A stretch of DNA of 64,000 bases, taken from Rathayibacter agropyri (lineage in GTDB: Bacteria > Actinomycetota > Actinomycetes > Actinomycetales > Microbacteriaceae). The DNA is taken from contig NZ_JABRPL010000003.1 in assembly GCF_013249015.1 (NCBI RefSeq), positions 182,467 to 246,466 of the forward strand, given 5' to 3'. The notes below the pieces were generated by a model. That model saw nothing but the letters and a program-made list of their open reading frames with translations, did no database searches and was not told the origin of the DNA. The translations under genes and the position numbers were made by a program. Below, piece after piece: positions 9,549 through 18,030 of this stretch. Within the stretch, counting starts at the first letter, position 1; every line of letters begins with the position of its first letter.

Positions 9549-9682
9549 CGGTCGACCCCCGAGCTGCGGGCCGGAGCGGGCGCACCGCCCAGCTTTTCGA
9601 CCCCCTGGGCCGCGAGGCCGAGGAGCGAGAAGAGGGCGAGCACGCCGAGGAGGTAGGCGAGGTCGAGCACGGAGGACTCCAT
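9545..9682 (-). CDS. Small membrane ORF at the head of the kdp operon
   Basis: 45 residues starting [20 protein letters not shown] and ending [25 protein letters not shown]. It contains a single hydrophobic helix followed by a VEKL motif and a polar tail. Its stop overlaps the kdpF ATG (ATGA). I believe similar short ORFs with a helix plus a VERL/VEKL end precede kdpF in other actinobacteria, but none has a known function to my knowledge. It could be an extra small subunit or a translational leader. No strong ribosome site is visible, so the start is uncertain. Confidence 0.55.
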   Translation of the reverse strand: MESSVLDLAYLLGVLALFSLLGLAAQGVEKLGGAPAPARSSGVDR

Positions 9683-10085
9683 CCGGAAGAAACGGCACCC
9701 GGGGCCCGGGCACCTGCCGAGAAACGGCACGAGTCCCGATGCAACACCCGGCTCGGCCGCCGCACGGCCGTCCTCACGCTTCTCCTACGGCCCTGCGCCT
9801 CGTCCTCACGGTTCCCTCACGACGCGGCATCGCCGATCCCGTCGGAGAGCGTTCTCCCACTGCAACGGCGCGGATCGACGGCCGAAGGTCACAGTTCCGC
9901 ATCGCCTGGACATATTGTCCAGTCGCGCTTTACACCCGCGAATCGAGAGAATATGTTCTCTCCGTGGACAAAGCCCCTCGGGGCTCTCCCGCCTCCCCGG
10001 GCGACGACACGATGGCGTGCTCCACCTGTGCATGCCTCGCGCCGTCCTCTCCCTCGGACACTGCTTTCAGAGAGGAATGCACTCC
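9683..10085. promoter_or_regulatory. Divergent control region between kdp and the sugar ABC operon, with two palindromes
   Basis: About 400 bases between the divergently transcribed kdp operon (minus) and the sugar-binding protein gene (plus). Two perfect inverted repeats lie close to the latter: CTGGACA-TAT-TGTCCAG at 9906-9922 and GAGAGAA-TATG-TTCTCTC at 9945-9962, separated by 22 bases, about two helical turns. They are plausible operators for a repressor such as the ROK protein encoded downstream, by inference only. No KdpE site or c-di-AMP riboswitch could be recognised on the kdp side. Confidence 0.5.
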
Positions 10086-11213
10086 ATGAAGTTCTCCCGC
10101 GGCATCACCACGCTGGCCGCCGCCGGCATCATCTCCCTCGGCCTCGCCGCCTGTTCGGCCAGCCCCGCCAACTCCGGCGGCGCCGCAGCAGGCGCCGGCG
10201 CAGAAGGCGACTGCACCGTCGGCATCTCGATGCCGACCCGCAGCCTCGAGCGCTGGATCAACGACGGCGAAGGTCTCCAGACCAAGCTCAAGGGCGACGG
10301 CTGCACCGTCGACCTCCAGTACGCCGACAACAAGACCGACCAGCAGATCTCGCAGATCCAGAACCAGATCGCGGGCGGCTCCAAGATCCTGGTCGTCGCC
10401 GCGATTGACGGCGAGGCGCTCGCGCCCGTCCTGGCCGAGGCGAAGAAGCAGAACGCGACCGTCATCGCCTACGACCGTCTCATCAACGGCACCGCGGACG
10501 TGGACTACTACGCGACGTTCGACAACTACAAGGTCGGTCAGCTCCAGGGCCAGTACATCGAGACCACCCTCGACCTCAAGAACGCCGCGGGCCCCTTCAC
10601 CCTCGAGCCCTTCGCCGGCAGCCCCGACGACAACAACGCCAAGTTCTTCTTCTCCGGCGCCTGGGATGTTCTGCAGCCCTACATCGCGAGCGGCAAGCTG
10701 ACCGTCCCCTCGGGCAAGTCGCCCGCCTCGGATGACGACTGGGCCTCGATCGGCATTCAGGGCTGGGCTTCCGACAAGGCACAGTCCGAAATGGACAACC
10801 GCCTCTCCTCCTTCTACACCGGCGGCCAGAAGGTCGACGTCGTGCTCTCCCCTAACGACAGCCTGGCCATCGGCATCGAGGCCTCGCTGAAGTCGGCCGG
10901 CTACGCCCCCGGCGCCGACTACCCGATCATCACCGGGCAGGACGCTGACAAGGCCAACGTCAAGGCGATCCTCGCCGACGAGCAGTCAATGACCGTCTGG
11001 AAGGACACCCGCACCCTGGGTGACCGTGTGTTCCAGATGGTGCAGTCAATTGTCGCGGGCGAGAAGCCCGAGGTGAACGACACCAAGAGCTACAACAACG
11101 GCAGCAAGGTCGTCCCCTCGTACCTGCTCGAGCCGCAGGTCGTCACGAAGAACGACGTGCAGTCCGTCCTCATCGACTCCGGCTTCCTCAAGGCCGGCGA
11201 CGTCGGACTCTGA
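10086..11213 (+). CDS. chvE: Sugar ABC transporter substrate-binding lipoprotein (ChvE-like)
   Basis: 375 residues from the ATG at 10086, with an AGAGGA ribosome site. It has a lipoprotein signal peptide ([17 protein letters not shown], lipidated C23). The mature part is a periplasmic-binding-protein type I fold: [17 protein letters not shown], then [41 protein letters not shown] and [19 protein letters not shown]. This is the pattern of the ChvE / multiple-monosaccharide group, which binds aldoses such as xylose, arabinose, galactose or glucose; the exact substrate cannot be read here. It is the first gene of an operon with the ATPase and permease. An ATG at 10077 is a less likely start. Confidence 0.9.
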   Translation: MKFSRGITTLAAAGIISLGLAACSASPANSGGAAAGAGAEGDCTVGISMPTRSLERWINDGEGLQTKLKGDGCTVDLQYADNKTDQQISQIQNQIAGGSKILVVAAIDGEALAPVLAEAKKQNATVIAYDRLINGTADVDYYATFDNYKVGQLQGQYIETTLDLKNAAGPFTLEPFAGSPDDNNAKFFFSGAWDVLQPYIASGKLTVPSGKSPASDDDWASIGIQGWASDKAQSEMDNRLSSFYTGGQKVDVVLSPNDSLAIGIEASLKSAGYAPGADYPIITGQDADKANVKAILADEQSMTVWKDTRTLGDRVFQMVQSIVAGEKPEVNDTKSYNNGSKVVPSYLLEPQVVTKNDVQSVLIDSGFLKAGDVGL

Positions 11214-11220
11214 TCCCCGG

Positions 11221-11256
11221 GCGGGGGCGGGGAGGAGCGATCCTCCCCGCCCCCGC
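11221..11256. terminator. Strong hairpin between the binding-protein and ATPase genes
   Basis: Perfect 16-bp stem of almost pure G and C with a four-base GCGA loop, starting 8 bases after the chvE stop. There is no T tract. Such intercistronic hairpins typically stabilise or partially terminate the transcript so that the binding protein is made in excess over the membrane components. Confidence 0.8.
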
Positions 11257-11305
11257 CGCTCCCCGTCCCCCCACACCACTCTCTGCACAACGAAGTGAGG
11301 CCCTG

Positions 11306-12847
11306 TTGGCCAGTCCCATCCTCATCATGCGCGACATCGTCAAGGAGTTCGGCGGCGGCGTCCGCGCCCTCGACGGCGTCTCGCTCTCGGTTCAGCCCGG
11401 CGAGGTCCACGCCATCTGTGGCGAGAACGGCGCCGGCAAATCGACCCTGATGAAAGTCCTCTCCGGCGTGTATCCCCACGGCAGCTTCGAGGGCACCATC
11501 GAGTTCGAGGGCAAGGAGGCGCAGTACCGGTCGATCAATGACAGCGAAGCCGATGGCATCGTGATCATTCACCAGGAACTCGCCCTCAGCCCCTACCTCT
11601 CTATCGCCGAGAACATCTTCCTCGGCAACGAGAAGTCGACCCGCGGAGTCATCAACTGGAACGCCACGAACGCGGAGGCAGCCCGACTGCTCGCCCGCGT
11701 CGGCCTCGCCGAGAACCCGGCGACCAAGATCCTCGAACTCGGCGTCGGCAAGCAGCAGCTCGTCGAAATCGCCAAGGCCCTCGCCAAGGAGGTGAAGCTC
11801 CTCATCCTCGACGAGCCCACCGCCGCCCTCAATGACGAGGACAGCGACCACCTGCTCGGCCTGATTGATCAGCTCCGCACCCAGGGCATCACCTGCATCA
11901 TCATCAGCCACAAGCTGAAGGAGATTCGCGCCATCGCGGACACCGTCACGATCATCCGCGACGGCCGCACTATCGAGAGCTTCCCGATGGCCGGCGAGCA
12001 GGCCTCCGAAAGCCGGATCATCCGCGCAATGGTTGGCCGCGACCTCAACAGCATGTTCCCGCCGCGCGATCCCCAGATTGGCGAGGAGAAGCTGCGCGTC
12101 GAGAACTGGACGGTCCACCACCCCGTCGATATCAACCGCGTGGTCGTCGATGACGCCTCCTTCACCGTCCGCGCCGGCGAGATCGTCGGATTCGCGGGAC
12201 TGATGGGCGCCGGCCGCACTGAACTCGCGATGAGCATCTTCGGTCGCAGCTACGGCACCGGCATCTCGGGTCGCGTCTTCAAGGACGGCAAGGAGATCCA
12301 GACCCGCACCGTTGACGAGGCGATCCGCAATGGCCTCGCCTACGCAACCGAGGACCGCAAGCGCTACGGCCTTAACCTCATCGGCGATATCACCGTCAAT
12401 GTCTCGGCTGCCGCGCTCTCGCGTCTGGCCCGGCTCGGCGTGATCGACAAGCACCGCGAATACAAGGTCGCCGATTCCTACCGCTCGAAGATGAACATCA
12501 AGGCGCCGACCGTCTCGGCCGTCACGGGCAAGCTGTCCGGAGGCAACCAGCAAAAGGTCGTCCTCTCGAAGTGGATCTTCTCCGGTCCCGACGTACTGAT
12601 TCTCGACGAGCCCACCCGCGGCATCGACGTGGGAGCGAAATACGAGATCTACGGGATCATCAACGAGCTCGCGGCCCAGGGCAAGGCGGTCGTCGTCATC
12701 TCGTCCGAGCTGCCCGAGCTAATCGGCCTCGCTGATCGCATCTACACCATCTCCGAGGGGCGCATCACGGGCGAAATCGACCGCGCCAACGCCACCCAGG
12801 AGCACCTCATGCACTACATGACCGCCGGAAAGGAACAGGCCCGATGA
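11306..12847 (+). CDS. mmsA: Sugar ABC transporter ATP-binding protein, two nucleotide-binding domains
   Basis: 513 residues from a TTG at 11306, preceded by GAAGTGAGG. Two fused ATPase domains: the first with Walker [10 protein letters not shown] (39-47), a degenerate signature ([14 protein letters not shown]) and Walker B LLILDEPT; the second with an altered Walker A region ([10 protein letters not shown]), an intact LSGGNQQK signature and Walker [13 protein letters not shown]. That asymmetry is typical of carbohydrate uptake CUT2 ATPases (XylG, AraG, GguA/MmsA). It powers import of the sugar bound by the upstream lipoprotein through the downstream permease. Its stop overlaps the permease start (ATGA). 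Confidence 0.93.
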   Translation: MASPILIMRDIVKEFGGGVRALDGVSLSVQPGEVHAICGENGAGKSTLMKVLSGVYPHGSFEGTIEFEGKEAQYRSINDSEADGIVIIHQELALSPYLSIAENIFLGNEKSTRGVINWNATNAEAARLLARVGLAENPATKILELGVGKQQLVEIAKALAKEVKLLILDEPTAALNDEDSDHLLGLIDQLRTQGITCIIISHKLKEIRAIADTVTIIRDGRTIESFPMAGEQASESRIIRAMVGRDLNSMFPPRDPQIGEEKLRVENWTVHHPVDINRVVVDDASFTVRAGEIVGFAGLMGAGRTELAMSIFGRSYGTGISGRVFKDGKEIQTRTVDEAIRNGLAYATEDRKRYGLNLIGDITVNVSAAALSRLARLGVIDKHREYKVADSYRSKMNIKAPTVSAVTGKLSGGNQQKVVLSKWIFSGPDVLILDEPTRGIDVGAKYEIYGIINELAAQGKAVVVISSELPELIGLADRIYTISEGRITGEIDRANATQEHLMHYMTAGKEQAR

Positions 12848-14073
12848 GCGCCACGACCACGACAGCGCCGGCGAACACGCCCGCCAACACGCCCTCCACC
12901 CCGCCCAAGCGCGCGCGCAAGCTCAACATCAATCTCCGGCAGTACGGCATCCTCGCCGCGCTGGCCATCATCATCCTGCTCTTCCAGGTGCTGACGAATG
13001 GGCGCCTCCTGCTGCCCGGCAACGTCAATAACCTGATCCAGCAAAACGCCTACGTGCTGATCCTCGCGATCGGCATGGTGATGGTCATCATCGCCGGCCA
13101 CATCGACCTCTCGGTCGGCTCGGTCGTGGCGATGGTCGGCGCCATCTCGGCGATCGCGATGAACAACTGGGGCCTGCCCTGGTGGGCGGCTGTTGTCGTG
13201 GCTCTGGTCACCGGCGCCGCCGTCGGAGCCTGGCAGGGCTTCTGGGTCGCCTTCGTCGGAATACCGGCGTTCATCGTGACCCTCGCGGGCATGCTGATCT
13301 TCCGCGGCTTCACCCTGGTACTGCTCACCGGCGGAACCATCAACGGCCTCCCCACCGAGTTCACCGCGATCGGCGCCGGCTGGCTGCCGGGCATTCTCGG
13401 CGGTATCGCCGGCCGCGACGCGCTCACTCTGGTGCTCGGCCTCCTGGTCTGCGTCGTGCTCGTCGCGCAGCAACTCCGGACCCGCGCCACCCTCCGCCGC
13501 CTCGAACTCCCCCGCGAGCCGGTCGGCTCGATGGTGGCCAAGGCGGCCATCGCCGTCGTCGCCATCATGGCGCTCGCCTGGCTGCTCGCCGGCTACAGCG
13601 GCACCCCGATCATCCTGATCGTGCTCGCCGTGCTGATCCTCGCCTACAGCTTCGTGCTCGGCCGGACGGTCTTCGGCCGCCACATCTACGCGATGGGCGG
13701 CAACCTGTTCGCCGCGATGATGTCGGGCGTCAAGACGAAGTGGGTCAACTTCTTCATCTTCGTCAACATGGGCGCACTGGCCGGAGTAGCGGGCATCGTC
13801 AGCACCGCCCGCGCCGGCGGAGCGGTCGCCTCGGCCGGTCAGAACTACGAGCTCGACGCCATCGCCGCGGTCTTCATCGGTGGCGCCGCAGTCCAGGGAG
13901 GCGTGGGCACCGTCGTCGGAGCCGTCATCGGCGGTCTCGTGATGGGCGTGCTGAACATGGGCCTGTCGATCCTCTCGGTCGACGCCGCCTGGCAGATGGC
14001 GATCAAGGGCTTCGTGCTCCTGCTCGCGGTCGCCTTCGACATCTTCAACAAGCGCCGCGCAGGCGGCCGCTAA
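12844..14073 (+). CDS. mmsB: Sugar ABC transporter permease
   Basis: 409 residues with about ten to eleven hydrophobic segments, after a proline- and threonine-rich cytoplasmic N-terminus (about 1-35). The BPD_transp_2 family pattern is visible: [36 protein letters not shown], then [19 protein letters not shown] and [21 protein letters not shown]. Its length (about 400 rather than 330 residues) fits the XylH / GguB / MmsB subgroup. Translationally coupled to the ATPase gene by ATGA. It forms the membrane channel of the monosaccharide importer. Confidence 0.93.
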   Translation: MSATTTTAPANTPANTPSTPPKRARKLNINLRQYGILAALAIIILLFQVLTNGRLLLPGNVNNLIQQNAYVLILAIGMVMVIIAGHIDLSVGSVVAMVGAISAIAMNNWGLPWWAAVVVALVTGAAVGAWQGFWVAFVGIPAFIVTLAGMLIFRGFTLVLLTGGTINGLPTEFTAIGAGWLPGILGGIAGRDALTLVLGLLVCVVLVAQQLRTRATLRRLELPREPVGSMVAKAAIAVVAIMALAWLLAGYSGTPIILIVLAVLILAYSFVLGRTVFGRHIYAMGGNLFAAMMSGVKTKWVNFFIFVNMGALAGVAGIVSTARAGGAVASAGQNYELDAIAAVFIGGAAVQGGVGTVVGAVIGGLVMGVLNMGLSILSVDAAWQMAIKGFVLLLAVAFDIFNKRRAGGR

Positions 14074-14076
14074 CCC

Positions 14077-14180
14077 CTCCCGGGGTTCCGCGCGGCCGTC
14101 TGCGGCGTTGTCGTCAGGCGCGATACCGCCGGTATCGCTTCCTCCTCCGCCTTGCAGCCGACCGCGCGGAACCCCGGGAG
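14077..14180. repeat. Long nested inverted repeat between permease and ROK regulator genes
   Basis: A perfect 19-bp inverted repeat has arms at 14077-14095 and 14162-14180 with 66 bases between them. Inside the loop, 14119-14137 forms a second perfect palindrome GCGATACC-GCC-GGTATCGC. The left arm begins 3 bases after the permease stop. It could be an operon terminator, a cruciform-forming element, or operators for the ROK repressor whose start lies just beyond. Confidence 0.85.
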
Positions 14181-14247
14181 ACGGATGGGGGGCCGGCAGT
14201 TTTCTCCAGGTCTCGGGCCGATCGGGCCGAGCGACAGACAGGCGATC

Positions 14248-15480
14248 ATGGCAGGGGCAGTTGGAGCGTCCAGCAATGCGCTGTTACGCCGCACCAACCT
14301 CACCACCCTCGCCACCCTCGTGCACCGCTCCGGACCCACCAGCCGCGCCGACCTCGGCCGCCTCACCGGGCTCAACCGCTCGGCGGTAGCAAACCTGGTC
14401 GGCGAACTGAACGAGTTGGGCTGGGTCGAGGAGGAAACCACCGCACCCGACGGCCGCATCGGCCGCCCGAGTTCCACCGTCGTGCCCGGCCACCGCTTCG
14501 CCGCCGTGGGCGTCCACCTCGACACCGACGCGATCATCGTCGGCCTCGTCGGCCTGAACGGCGAGTTGCTGCGCCGCGTCCGCTTCGACACCCCGACGCC
14601 CGCGAGTCCCGCCACCGTCGTCCGCGTCGTCACCGGCATCGTCGAGGGCTTCCGCGCCGAGCGGGAGCCGCTACGAGTACTCGTGGGGGCCGGCGTCGCC
14701 GTCCCCGGACTCGTTCAGGCCAACTCCGGTTTCGTGCACCGCGCGCCCCACCTCGGCTGGCGCGACGTCGACCTCGCCTCTCAACTCGTCCGAGCCCTCG
14801 ACCTCCCCGTCGCGGTCGGCAACGACGCGACGCTCGGCGCCATCGGCGAATCTCTCTTCGGAGCCGCGCACGGCGTCGCCGACGTCGTCTACGTGACGGG
14901 CGGCGCCGGCGGCATCGGCGGAGGCGTCATCATCGGCGGAGTCCCCCTACAGGGCTCCTCGGGATTCGCCGCCGAACTCGGTCACACCCTCGTCGTCACA
15001 GGCGGCCGACGTTGTAGCTGCGGCCGGCACGGCTGCCTCGAGGCCGAGGTGCGGATGCGCTCCCTCCTCGACGTGCTCGGCGCCCGTGTCCTCGACCAGG
15101 ACGAGCTCGACATCGCCCTCGGTACCTCCCGCGACCCGTCGGTCCTCGCCGAAGTCGCTCGCCAGGTCGACCTCCTCGCGGAGGGCCTCTCGACCTATAT
15201 CAACCTCTTCAATCCCACCGCCGTCGTCCTCGGCGGCTTCCTCGGCTCGCTGCTCACCGTCGACCGAGAGCGCCTCGCGGCCCGCGTCTCCGCCCGTGCT
15301 CTCAGCGACCTCGCCCGCGGCGTGCGGATTGAGCGCGCAGCCCTGCGTTCGAGGCTGGAACTCGTCGGCGCCGCGGAGCTACCCTGGCGGCGGGCGCTGG
15401 CGGATCCGGCCGCTGTCAGCGGAGGCACTCCGCCCGGCGACCGCAGTACGCGCGAGGACGCGCTGGGCGCCCCCGTCTGA
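14248..15480 (+). CDS. ROK-family transcriptional regulator
   Basis: 410 residues from the ATG at 14248; the frame is open from 14152, where the right arm of the inverted repeat would be coding, so the internal start is preferred although its ribosome site is weak. An N-terminal winged helix (about 15-65: LVHRSGPTSRADLGRLTGLN then RSAVANLVGELNELGW) precedes a ROK sugar-kinase-like domain. The zinc-binding signature CSCGRHGCLEAE is complete. ROK repressors bind a sugar or sugar phosphate and release DNA. Its position after the ABC operon suggests it controls that transporter, perhaps through the palindromes at 9906-9962 or 14077-14180. Confidence 0.88.
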   Translation: MAGAVGASSNALLRRTNLTTLATLVHRSGPTSRADLGRLTGLNRSAVANLVGELNELGWVEEETTAPDGRIGRPSSTVVPGHRFAAVGVHLDTDAIIVGLVGLNGELLRRVRFDTPTPASPATVVRVVTGIVEGFRAEREPLRVLVGAGVAVPGLVQANSGFVHRAPHLGWRDVDLASQLVRALDLPVAVGNDATLGAIGESLFGAAHGVADVVYVTGGAGGIGGGVIIGGVPLQGSSGFAAELGHTLVVTGGRRCSCGRHGCLEAEVRMRSLLDVLGARVLDQDELDIALGTSRDPSVLAEVARQVDLLAEGLSTYINLFNPTAVVLGGFLGSLLTVDRERLAARVSARALSDLARGVRIERAALRSRLELVGAAELPWRRALADPAAVSGGTPPGDRSTREDALGAPV

Positions 15481-15503
15481 GACCGACGTCGAGGAGAACA
15501 CGC

Positions 15504-15914
15504 ATGGCCGACTGGAACGACACCATCATCGAGGAGTTCCGCGCACGCGGCGGGACTGTCACCACGGGCGGCTTCGGGAGGGCCCTGGTCCTGGTGCACC
15601 ACCGCGGAGCACGCTCCGGCGAGGAACGCGTCACCCCGCTGATGGCACTGCACCCTTCCGCCGACGTCTGGTTGCTCGCCGCGTCGGCCGCCGGAGCCCC
15701 GAAACACCCGGCCTGGTTCCACAACCTCGTCGCACACCCCGACCTCGCCATCGAAACCCCCGACGACGGCACCGTCACCGTCCACGCCCGCGTCCTCACC
15801 GGCAACGAGCGCGACGCCGGCTGGACCCGCTTCACCACCGCCTCCGCCGGCTTCCGCGACTACGAAAAGCGCACCACCCGCATCATCCCCGTCATCGAAC
15901 TCACCCGCCGCTGA
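15504..15914 (+). CDS. Deazaflavin-dependent (F420-type) oxidoreductase, DUF385 family
   Basis: 136 residues. The family core is visible: GRALVLVHHRGARSGEERVT, then PLMALHPSADVWLLAASAAG and APKHPAWFHNLVAHPDLAIE, with a short C-terminal RTTRIIPVIELTRR. Proteins of this split-barrel family bind coenzyme F420 or related flavins and reduce diverse substrates; the specific reaction is unknown. A GAGGAG ribosome site precedes the ATG. The last 55 bases overlap, on the opposite strand, the end of the DUF2867 gene. A decayed second copy lies at about 16960-17317. Confidence 0.88.
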   Translation: MADWNDTIIEEFRARGGTVTTGGFGRALVLVHHRGARSGEERVTPLMALHPSADVWLLAASAAGAPKHPAWFHNLVAHPDLAIETPDDGTVTVHARVLTGNERDAGWTRFTTASAGFRDYEKRTTRIIPVIELTRR

Positions 15915-16432
15915 CCCCGCCCACTCTCCCCGCGAGATACGACTTGACGCTGCCTATTGTGAGAGCGATGCAGGGCGCGCAAGAACAGGGTCATGACCGC
16001 AGGGTGACCAATTCGAAGGCCGGCTGCATAACAGCGGCCGAACCAGTTATGTGTCCAGATCTTGGTCTCCACCTCGATGATCACAACCCCATCGCCCGCG
16101 GAGACGTGAAGCGATGATCGGAAGGTCAGGTGCTTGTCGGAGATACCAAAGACGATGTGTTCTGGCGTCTCTGCGAGCACGGGGAATGGCCCCAGGCGGT
16201 CCGCGCGTGTGGATTCCCGAGTGCCAGTGCCATCGGCGAAGGGGTCGATTCCGAACACTCGGCCCACGGCATTTCTCATGCGCAGCGCGGCGACCACGAC
16301 GAGGGGTTGAGGTGCGAAGAGCGCCTCTCCCCATAAGCGCGCCGTCCGGAGCTCACCGCCCGATAGGCGCGTTCCCTCCCGCCAGATCCGGTTCGGCTCG
16401 CCCGGCGCGTCCGACCGACGGGATGCGCTCAT
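15860..16432 (-). CDS. DUF2867 family protein
   Basis: 190 residues. The middle part matches the DUF2867 layout: LWGEALFAPQPLVVVAALRM, RNAVGRVFGID, GPFPVLAETPEHIVFGISDK, HLTFRSSLHVSAGDGVVIIE and THNWFGRCYAAGLRIGHPAV. Members are predicted SRPBCC-like or ligand-binding proteins of unknown function. The last roughly 30 residues are basic and polar and overlap the end of the oxidoreductase gene antisense, so the original stop may have been lost and the C-terminus is suspect. The ATG at 16432 has no strong ribosome site. Confidence 0.75.
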   Translation of the reverse strand: MSASRRSDAPGEPNRIWREGTRLSGGELRTARLWGEALFAPQPLVVVAALRMRNAVGRVFGIDPFADGTGTRESTRADRLGPFPVLAETPEHIVFGISDKHLTFRSSLHVSAGDGVVIIEVETKIWTHNWFGRCYAAGLRIGHPAVMTLFLRALHRSHNRQRQVVSRGESGRGQRRVSSMTGMMRVVRFS

Positions 16433-16959
16433 CGGATGACGCCCCGACGCCCCTGTTCGAGGCGAATCCTGCCCGCGTTGGCAGAGGATTCGGTTACCTC
16501 GCCGGACGGCCGAGTAACGACAGCGTCTGTGAGTACGGCCACTACAACCCGTAGTCCGAAGAGTTTGATGACGTTGGTGAAAGTTTTTACATGCGGGCCG
16601 CCAACCAAGACCTCAGTATGAACCGGTGCGTAGGCCGTCGGAACGTGAAGGCTGACGCATGCCCTGTAATTGTGGGACACGCTACTAGGAGTGACCCTTT
16701 CGGGGGATTCCCACTGGATGAGCGAAGCGCACTGGAGCATAAACATATCAAGCCTCACGGAGAGCGGAGAGCGGAGAGCGGTTACAAGTTGGCCACTCCC
16801 CTCAGTGGCTGGCGCGTCACACGCTAGCGGTGAGATCCGAGTGATAGCAAGTCCACAATCGTGCTGGCTCAAGTCGATAAATCCTGACCGTGATGATCTC
16901 AAGGATGAGCCTATATGACTCCCCGGTTCTGGGGTCAATCCAAAACACTAAACCGGGCG
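16433..16959. other. Stretch of lower GC with no confident gene
   Basis: About 530 bases between the DUF2867 gene and the decayed oxidoreductase copy. One minus-strand frame (16429-16938, 169 codons) is open and its stop overlaps the DUF2867 start as ATGA. Its product (for example RACVSLHVPTAYAPVHTEVL then VGGPHVKTFTNVIKLFGLRV) matches no family I recognise. Base composition and codon use differ from the flanking core genes, consistent with acquired or degenerate DNA. I cannot say whether this frame is translated. Confidence 0.4.
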
Positions 16960-17317
16960 AATGGCGGGACGGTAACCACGGGCAGCTTCGGGAGGGCCCC
17001 GGTGCACCACCGCGGAACACGCTCCGGCGAGGAGCGCGGTACCCCACTGATGGCACTCCACCCTTCCGCCGACGTCTGGCTGCTGGCCGCCTCCGCCGCG
17101 GGCGCCCCCAAGCACCCCCGCCTGGTTCCACAACCTCGTCGCTCACCCCGACCTCGCCATCGAGACCCCCGACGACGGCACCGTCGATGTCCGCGCCCGC
17201 GTCCTCACCGGCGACGAGCGCGACGCGGGCTGGGTTCGCTTCACCACCGCCGGCTTCCGCGAGCACGAGAAGCGCACGACGCGCGTCATCTCCGTCATCG
17301 AACTCACCCGCCGCTGA
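16960..17317 (+). pseudogene. Decayed second copy of the deazaflavin-dependent oxidoreductase
   Basis: Nearly identical in protein and closely similar in DNA to the gene at 15504-15914 from the GGTVTTG motif onward. The first 13 or so codons are missing. There are two 6-base in-frame losses (ALV/LVHH shortened to APVHH near 17000, and one near 17247). One extra C in the cytosine run near 17113-17119 shifts the frame, so AWFHNLVAHPDLAIE becomes unreadable; the remaining 200 bases match in the new frame up to the stop at 17315. No start codon with a ribosome site is apparent. A remnant of a local duplication. Confidence 0.85.
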
Positions 17318-17370
17318 CGCACAGCCCAACGTCAGCGGCCCGACCCCCCGTCGCTCCGCCCGACCAGAGG

Positions 17371-18030
17371 TCAGTGCACGACAAGCCCGAAGGTGGATGC
17401 AACCCGGAGAAGGTCAGGATCCGTCTTGTCGACTGCTTTCCGGCGAGTGACGTCGCTCTCCGTCCCATCGAACACCGCCCAGCATTCATGGTCCCCGAGT
17501 TTCGACACGTAGCGAATACCGGAATAGGAGAGCCCCCCGTCATCACTCATGTGCGTGTAGGCGAATAGGGCGATGGCCCGCGTGACAAGCCGATCGGCAC
17601 CGCGCACATGAGAGACGTCCAAATTATCGACACCGAGAACCGCGAGCTGCTTCACCATCGCCTGGTTCAGGTGCGCGTGCGTCTCGGGATTCTCCACGTC
17701 GAGGAACGGGGCCGGATCGTTGAGTGTGATCTCAATGAGCTTCCTGTTGAGCCGCCAGTCAGCGGGCACACTGCCGGGAAGCATGTAGGCCGGATCGTGT
17801 GCGAGTGCCCGCATCCGGCTCGTCGGGCGAAAGCGCGAAATCGTCTCTGCGTACGCTCCGCTCGGCTCCGTCGCCGCGTACAGTACTGCGCCTCCCGGAA
17901 CGTCGAAGCGGTTGCCAGCTGTCGACGTCGATGCGTCGATCGGATCGACGGTCGCGAAACGTGCTGGGTCACTCGCCCGCCCGACCCTCCAGAGCACGTC
18001 GGGAGGGCGAACGGTGTGAGGCTCACCCAC
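17371..18030 (-). CDS. RES-domain toxin
   Basis: 219 residues. The RES pattern is present: an N-terminal LWRVGR, then GNRFDVPGGAVLYAATEPSG with AYAETISRFRP, and SYSGIRYVS near the C-terminus, giving the conserved Arg, Glu and Ser positions that name the domain. RES toxins such as MbcT and ParT act on NAD+ or use it as a substrate. The GTG start at 18030 overlaps the stop of the upstream Xre-like gene by 8 bases, the usual antitoxin-toxin arrangement. The protein is longer than minimal RES domains (about 150-160), with an extra C-terminal part ending FGLVVH. Confidence 0.85.
   Translation of the reverse strand: MGEPHTVRPPDVLWRVGRASDPARFATVDPIDASTSTAGNRFDVPGGAVLYAATEPSGAYAETISRFRPTSRMRALAHDPAYMLPGSVPADWRLNRKLIEITLNDPAPFLDVENPETHAHLNQAMVKQLAVLGVDNLDVSHVRGADRLVTRAIALFAYTHMSDDGGLSYSGIRYVSKLGDHECWAVFDGTESDVTRRKAVDKTDPDLLRVASTFGLVVH

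Noticed and set aside
9683-10085. c-di-AMP (ydaO) riboswitch before the kdp operon
   Set aside because: I could not find the conserved ydaO core elements by eye in this region.
11090-12553. 487-codon minus-strand frame antisense to the ABC ATPase
   Set aside because: Composition is Asp/Gly/Val-rich shadow sequence with no motif; the ATPase gene is unambiguous.
13182-15017. 611-codon plus-strand frame crossing mmsB and the ROK gene
   Set aside because: Arg/His/Pro-rich out-of-frame product spanning a gene boundary and an inverted repeat.
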